Shown here in pieces: positions 18,128 through 22,709 of a stretch of DNA of 22,709 nt. The position numbers and the translations under genes are program-made. Origin of the DNA: a bacterium (GTDB lineage: Bacteria > Patescibacteriota > Minisyncoccia > Phycocordibacterales > UBA10002); NCBI GenBank assembly GCA_030649775.1, contig JAUSFR010000086.1, positions 1 through 22,709 of the forward strand, given 5' to 3'. Under the pieces are notes generated by a model. The model was given only the letters and a program-made list of their open reading frames with translations, had not been told where the DNA came from and did no database searches. Position 1 is the stretch's first letter; each line of letters starts with the position of its first letter.

Positions 18128-19810
18128 TCAAAACGTCGTCTCGGTCGGGTCGGGGCCAATGAACTTCGCCTTCCAGATTTTGTGGTGAACCGTTTTCCAA
18201 ATTTCGGTGATTTCCGTATTCCCGAGCAGATACAAAACGAAAGCTCCCGCCAGCATCCCGCCAAGTCCGGCAAAAAGTCCCTGAAGGAAGATACCGAGTG
18301 TTGTGTGGAGGTTAAACACTCCATCAAATACCCCAAGAAGTCCGTACGCGATAAACCCCATAAAGATACTCCCCGCAAAGCTCTGCCACAATGTGCGGGA
18401 AACCGCGAGGTCAAACTTCTCAAAATGACGGGCATACAGCACCCAAAAGATACCGGCGCTTGCGACACTTCCGATTGAGTATGCGAGCGGAAGCACGAGC
18501 ATTTCCGTACCGCGAAGGTCGGAAACACGAAGCAACAACTCAATAAAATAGCGCAGGGTGGGCACCTCGGCGAAAAGCTTGGAAAAAAGAAACGCGCAGA
18601 TGACCGTCACAAGTGTCCCTCCGCACGCGATAAGGAGCGGGGTGCGCGTCTTTCCGGCCGCATAGTAGCCCCTGGTAAAGAGGAGCGTCATACTCTGTGC
18701 AACGACCGAAACCGCGAAAAGCGCGAGAGCCGCCGCGGTAAGACGCGTGTCGCCCCAATCAAACGCTCCGCTCCCGAGTACCGTTCGCACAATCTGCGCC
18801 CGAAGTACCACGAAGAGCACGAGCGCGGGACTGGACCAGAAGACGATATGGCGCATCGCAGTTGAAAGTGTAGCGATGAAGGTCTTCCGCTCTCCCTTGT
18901 TCCAGAGGCTGGCAAGGGTTGGAAATGCCGCAAGCGAATAGCTCGCGCCGACGATGGAAAGCGGAACCGACTGCAGGTTCCAGGAGAGGTTGAAGATGGC
19001 GATGGAACCGACTCCAAGAAGCGAGCCAAGTGAGGTGAGTAGGAGCACCGAAATATTTTGAAGCGATAGCGCGAGCGTCCGAGGAAGCGAAACAAACAGA
19101 ACTTCTTTAATAATCGCGCCGTCAAACGAGAATCGCAGACGAGGAAGCAGTCCCGTGCGCAAAATGACCGGAATCTGTATACCGAGGTGGAGCATCGCTC
19201 CGAGCACGACCCCCCACGCGAGCCCCGAAAGTCCCATAACAGGATAGAAAAACAGCACACCAATGACGATGCCGAGGTTGTAGAGAATCGGGCTTATGGC
19301 GTACACAAAAAACCGACGCTCAAGTTGGGTAACGCTCGCGAACAGGTTGGAAATGCCCAAAAATATCGGCTGGAGAAGCAGAACACGCATCATGGGCACG
19401 GTAGCCGTAAGCATCTCCGCGCTAAATCCAGGGAAAAAGACGCTGGTCAGCTGCGGAGCAAACAAAAAGGCCAGCGCGCCTATCGCTATCAGAAAGAAAA
19501 AGAAGGCCGAGAATACGGAGTCAAGAAAATGCCTCGCGACCTCCTTTCCCTCCTCACGTTTTTTGGAAAGAAATGGAATGAGCACCGAAAGCGAAACCAT
19601 AGACGAACTCCAGATGAAGATAAGGTCGGGGACGCGAAACGAAGCGTAGTAGACGTCCAGTATTTCTCCCGCTCCAAACTCTGACGCAAGCAATCGGTCG
19701 CGAAGAAACCCCAAAAGCTGCGAGAGTATCGCGAAGGAACCCAAAAGATAAGCGGCCTCATGGAGTCCGCTTATCTCTCGCTCTATGAATCTAAGAAGTT
19801 TGCTCACCAT
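18128..19810 (-). CDS. murJ: Lipid II flippase
   Basis: Moves the peptidoglycan precursor lipid II across the inner membrane (MurJ/MviN of the MOP superfamily). 560 aa with about 14 membrane helices throughout. The N-terminal signature is clear: LSQLLGFLRDRLLASEFGAG, then ILDVYYASFRVPDL, with the conserved Arg of helix 1, the FGAG turn and the Asp of DVYYASF. Central segments (SLPRTLALSLQNISVLLL, GSIAIFNLSWNLQSVPLSIV) fit the family. The start at 19810 (MVSKLLRFIE) begins at the usual N-terminus; a longer frame from 19885 would read through the MITE terminal repeat. No Shine-Dalgarno is seen. The MITE end lies 32 bp upstream and may have altered its promoter or separated it from the ligase-like gene. 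Confidence 0.93.
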   Translation of the reverse strand: MVSKLLRFIEREISGLHEAAYLLGSFAILSQLLGFLRDRLLASEFGAGEILDVYYASFRVPDLIFIWSSSMVSLSVLIPFLSKKREEGKEVARHFLDSVFSAFFFFLIAIGALAFLFAPQLTSVFFPGFSAEMLTATVPMMRVLLLQPIFLGISNLFASVTQLERRFFVYAISPILYNLGIVIGVLFFYPVMGLSGLAWGVVLGAMLHLGIQIPVILRTGLLPRLRFSFDGAIIKEVLFVSLPRTLALSLQNISVLLLTSLGSLLGVGSIAIFNLSWNLQSVPLSIVGASYSLAAFPTLASLWNKGERKTFIATLSTAMRHIVFWSSPALVLFVVLRAQIVRTVLGSGAFDWGDTRLTAAALALFAVSVVAQSMTLLFTRGYYAAGKTRTPLLIACGGTLVTVICAFLFSKLFAEVPTLRYFIELLLRVSDLRGTEMLVLPLAYSIGSVASAGIFWVLYARHFEKFDLAVSRTLWQSFAGSIFMGFIAYGLLGVFDGVFNLHTTLGIFLQGLFAGLGGMLAGAFVLYLLGNTEITEIWKTVHHKIWKAKFIGPDPTETTF

Positions 19811-19839
19811 AGCGCCACTGTGTTTCTGCTTCGAGGTAC

Positions 19840-20213
19840 TAAGAGCCTGTTCAACATCTAACCGCAAAATAATGAGAAGAGTCACGCTTGCCTACCAAAA
19901 TGTTCAAATTTCGGCTGCAAATCGCCCATTTCTCCTTTGCATAGCTTGCTATGCCTCCTCGAACTGTCCGATTTTCGCTCGAAATTTGAGCATTTTGCTT
20001 AGAGCCTATCCACTATCTAACCGCAAAATATGAAGAAAGACAACGCTTGCCTGCCGAAATGTCCAAAATCCTGCTCCGAATTGCCTATTTCTGCTCTCCA
20101 GAGTTCACTATGGTTCGCAGAAATAGGCAATTCTCGCAACGGATTTTGAACATTTCACCCAGGCATTAGATAGTGGATAGGCTCTTAGGCATTAGATGTT
20201 GAACAGGCTCTAA
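19840..20213. mobile_element. MITE copy B with TAA target duplication, interrupted by copy C
   Basis: Perfect 19-bp termini GAGCCTGTTCAACATCTAA (19843-19861 and 20192-20210) with TAA at 19840-19842 and 20211-20213. Removing copy C and one TTA restores an element of 182 bp, matching the 183 bp of copies A and C. Copy B fills the space between murJ and the ligase-like gene, three bases from the latter's stop. No coding capacity. Confidence 0.9.
19999..20187. mobile_element. MITE copy C (183 bp) nested in copy B
   Basis: Perfect 19-bp termini GAGCCTATCCACTATCTAA (20002-20020 and 20166-20184) flanked by TTA at 19999-20001 and 20185-20187. Sub-terminal arms pair as in copy A (GAAATGTCCAAAATCC... 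against ...GGATTTTGAACATTTC; TTGCCTATTTCTGC against GCAGAAATAGGCAA), giving a near-complete hairpin. Confidence 0.92.
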
Positions 20214-20216
20214 GGG

Positions 20217-22619
20217 TTATTCCTCATCCTCTTGCGTTTTCTCGGCTTTCTCTTCCAGAGGAAGCTTGGAACGCTTTTCGGGCGTGTCGTCAACCGGCGG
20301 AGTGGCACTGGCAAACGGACTCCTGCCCGCCTTAAGATTCTTCAGAATGAGCTCTACCTCTTTATTATCGGGGTTGCTTGCCTTGAGGTCGGTAAACTCC
20401 GAAATCGCCTCCTCGTCACGATTCAGCTTCTCATAGGAAAGACCTAGAAAATATTTGGCGTTGGCATAGTCGGGATTAAGTTTAACCGCGCGTTCAAGTG
20501 CGCCGACCGCGCCGAGGTAATTTCTGTCGTTAAATCGAAGCAGTCCAAGCTGGAAGAATACCGCCCCGTCGTTTGGCGCAATGGTCGCCGCCGCCTCAAC
20601 CGAAGCGATAGCTCCTTTAATATTGCCTTCCTGAACCTCTATCTGGGAAAGGAGGAAAATAGCCTCCGTATAATTACTCTTCTCCTGTAGTGCGCTCAAA
20701 ATACTCTCCCGCGCCTTGCTGTTGTCGCCTTTCGTAGCTTCAAGACGCGCAATCGTCAAATGGATTGCCGGACCTCTAGGGTTGAGTTCAAGCGCATGAC
20801 CGTAGTGGGTTCTGGCGTTTTCGTAGGCTCCTTCAATCTTAAGCGGTACCACCGCCTCATACACGCGCCCGAGCGACATCAAGTTTTCGTAGTTTCGCGG
20901 GTTCTGCGCAACCGCCTTTCGTGCGCTCGAAAGCGCCACTCCGAGAAGATTTTGGAACTCCGTTCTCGCCGCTTCGGGAGAAATCGTGTCCGTGCCTTGG
21001 CGAAGCACCGTGTTTATCCGCATAAGGGTGAGTTCGGTAAGAAAACGGTAGTAGATGTCCTGAGGACTCATCTCCGCCGCGCGCGCGATGAGTCTCTCCG
21101 CCTTGGCAAGGTCGCCTTCGGTGTTGAAACTAATCACGCCTTTCTGAAAAAGAACGGAGCCCGTATATTTCTGGAACAGGGTGTATCCGAGCGTCACGCT
21201 TCCTATAAGAAGCAAAATGAGCAGGAGTACCGAAACGAAACTAGCACGCGGGTTGTCCGCAAATGACAGCGTTTTCATCGGAACAATCCGCGACACGGCA
21301 AGTGAAGCGACGAAGAGTCCCGTAAAAAAGAAGGTGAGTGCGAAAATAGTGAGTGAAGGGACATAAAAGACCGCAACTATCCACAGAAAGAGCGCGGTGA
21401 GGAATGAGGAGGTCACCAAGTATTGGGAGAACGTGTCCGAAAGGTCCGAAAGAATCGCCTTAAACCCCGAAACAAGAAACAGCAGGAAAAAGATAGCCCA
21501 CGCCAAGAAGCCCAAGATTCCCGTAGTCGCAAGAAATGTCGGCACGAGACCCACCCCAAAATTGAAATCAACGTTCCAGAAGGGCGTATTGTTGACGCCA
21601 AAGGGTTTATACTTGAGCCACTCCGAAACAAACTGGTTTGGTCCCGCGCCGAGGAGGGGGTCCTTGACCAATGTTTGTCGAGCAACATCAAACGTCGTCC
21701 CCCACGTTGGGCGGGCTTCTATCTGCGATATGCCGAGAGCTCCTCCTATTTGGCTACCGAGGGTGTTCCCCGGCAAAATAAAGACAACCGACACAAGAAG
21801 TACGAGAAGCGACGGGATAGGGAGTCGTTTAAGTGGCTTTACAGAAGCGGGCGAAATGTCTCCGGCATCTTCATTTAGACGTGACTTACGCGAGGAACCA
21901 AAGGACATAAGATACACGAGAAAAACAAGGGAAAAAAGCGCAAGAACGTACCAGACCAAAGAGAAATTCACAATGGCAATGCCCGCAAGCGAGAGCGGGA
22001 GGGAAAGATACACAATTGACTTAAACAGACGATTGAGCGAGAGAAATTCAATCGTGATGAGAGACAAAAGCGTTGCAACTCCGAAAAAGATACCGAGGTC
22101 ATTCCATTTCCCCACGGTGTTGGAAGCGGTCTCGGTAAAAATCCCGAACGAGAGAAAATCGGGACCAAAGGCGAAACGAAGAATTTGGAACAGTGCTACG
22201 AGCAAAAATGAAGCAAGGAACGCCACGTAACTTCCGAATAGTTGCTCTTTACGCCTAAACATCACCGAGGTAAGAAACGCCATTACTGAAAGGAGGAGCA
22301 TATTGACCGCCGTACCCACTTCAAATCCCTGACCGAAAAATGACGAGGTCACCGTACCCGAAAAGAGACTGGACAGCGCGAAAAGACCCGCGATAACAAA
22401 AAGCACGACGAGCATCGGAGAACCCGGAAACACAAACCTACCGTCTTTGAGTCTTCCGATGAGCCAGAGCGCGAAGGCCACGAGTGCCAATCCGGAAACC
22501 AGCACTATCTTGCTAAACTGAAATGGGTACGAAACGGACGGCACAAAGAAAATAGGAAGAAGAAACACAATGGCGAGCAGGCACAGCGACGCGATGCGTT
22601 CGGCTCCCCCACGAACCAT
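20217..22619 (-). CDS. O-antigen ligase/polymerase-like membrane protein with C-terminal TPR repeats
   Basis: 800 aa. The first 460 or so residues hold 10-12 membrane helices with the hallmarks of the O-antigen ligase/Wzy_C family: KDPLLGAGPNQF, a periplasmic loop with NTPFWNVDFNFGVGL and then VPTFLATTGILGFLAW. Residues about 520-775 are tetratricopeptide-type repeats (for example ARTHYGHALELNPRGPAIHL, AVGALERAVKLNPDYANAKYF and AISEFTDLKASNPDN). The last 30 residues are acidic, lysine-rich and disordered. Such proteins transfer or polymerise glycans on a lipid carrier, or glycosylate proteins in some bacteria; the acceptor here is unknown. AGGGAG eight bases before the ATG supports the start. 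It likely once preceded murJ closely. Confidence 0.85.
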   Translation of the reverse strand: MVRGGAERIASLCLLAIVFLLPIFFVPSVSYPFQFSKIVLVSGLALVAFALWLIGRLKDGRFVFPGSPMLVVLFVIAGLFALSSLFSGTVTSSFFGQGFEVGTAVNMLLLSVMAFLTSVMFRRKEQLFGSYVAFLASFLLVALFQILRFAFGPDFLSFGIFTETASNTVGKWNDLGIFFGVATLLSLITIEFLSLNRLFKSIVYLSLPLSLAGIAIVNFSLVWYVLALFSLVFLVYLMSFGSSRKSRLNEDAGDISPASVKPLKRLPIPSLLVLLVSVVFILPGNTLGSQIGGALGISQIEARPTWGTTFDVARQTLVKDPLLGAGPNQFVSEWLKYKPFGVNNTPFWNVDFNFGVGLVPTFLATTGILGFLAWAIFFLLFLVSGFKAILSDLSDTFSQYLVTSSFLTALFLWIVAVFYVPSLTIFALTFFFTGLFVASLAVSRIVPMKTLSFADNPRASFVSVLLLILLLIGSVTLGYTLFQKYTGSVLFQKGVISFNTEGDLAKAERLIARAAEMSPQDIYYRFLTELTLMRINTVLRQGTDTISPEAARTEFQNLLGVALSSARKAVAQNPRNYENLMSLGRVYEAVVPLKIEGAYENARTHYGHALELNPRGPAIHLTIARLEATKGDNSKARESILSALQEKSNYTEAIFLLSQIEVQEGNIKGAIASVEAAATIAPNDGAVFFQLGLLRFNDRNYLGAVGALERAVKLNPDYANAKYFLGLSYEKLNRDEEAISEFTDLKASNPDNKEVELILKNLKAGRSPFASATPPVDDTPEKRSKLPLEEKAEKTQEDEE

Positions 22620-22709
22620 TTCCCCCTCTCCCTATCTCTCGTTCGTGCCAAAATAAAAATTTGACATAAATAAAAATAAATTATTGCTTTTAATATCGAA
22701 ATATTTTTG
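22620..22709. other. AT-rich upstream region of the ligase-like gene
   Basis: After the purine-rich ribosome site (22622-22640) the sequence is strongly AT-rich with A/T runs. It probably holds the minus-strand promoter (several TATTTT-like boxes), but none stands out. No gene is seen to the window edge. Confidence 0.4.

Noticed and set aside
19811..19885. Longer murJ start at 19885
   Set aside because: The added codons read through the terminal repeat of MITE B; the family N-terminus begins at 19810.
21397..22230. 277-codon open frame on the plus strand
   Set aside because: It lies antisense to the ligase-like gene, has no domain and has an Arg/Lys/Ser-rich composition typical of reverse reading of a membrane-protein gene.

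Overview
The window reads as a chromosomal segment of a Patescibacteria/CPR bacterium, most likely a Parcubacteria-type lineage. The indications are compact genes, several small one-helix membrane proteins of a kind common in that group, core genes (tsaD, valS, lepA, murJ) interrupted by extra in-frame segments, and intergenic spaces filled with short word-like repeats. Taxonomy is inferred from gene content and style, not from a marker search.

Layout. 1-250: tail of an off-window gene, a perfect palindrome and the trpG terminator. 251-2960 (minus): trpE-trpG behind a long leader that contains a convincing T-box riboswitch (antiterminator, terminator and a plausible UGG specifier). 3056-4330 (minus): an inositol-monophosphatase/FBPase-like protein. 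4464-11840 (plus): ABC exporter, tsaD, a structured leader or ncRNA ending in a strong terminator, valS, a 183-bp MITE, a PrsW-like membrane protease and Hsp20. 11841-13210: tRNA-Phe with a partly duplicated, rearranged 3' flank, a small membrane protein, a DMT/SMR-like membrane protein and tRNA-Arg. 13223-15881: a second type of MITE carrying a REP-like pair, then glutaredoxin, a deoxyribosyltransferase-like protein, NUDIX and HAD hydrolases, tRNA-Gly (plus) and an FtsB/DivIC-like protein. 16003-22619: a 36-aa membrane peptide (plus), then lepA, murJ and an O-antigen-ligase/TPR membrane protein (minus). The last two are separated by one MITE nested in another.

Working together: TrpE and TrpG form anthranilate synthase, apparently controlled by uncharged tRNA-Trp, with no other trp gene in view. 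MurJ, the ligase-like protein and the FtsB-like protein concern envelope and division. LepA, TsaD, ValS and three tRNAs belong to translation.

Most notable: (1) the trp T-box; (2) the same word repeats that fill intergenic space also lie in frame inside tsaD, valS and lepA, including a near-identical 30-bp unit read in the same frame in tsaD and lepA; (3) a MITE family with 3-bp target duplications whose terminal repeats differ between copies yet match perfectly within each copy; (4) a recurrent TGC-TANNNT extended -10 promoter that in three cases sits 6-7 nt before the start codon, implying leaderless mRNAs.
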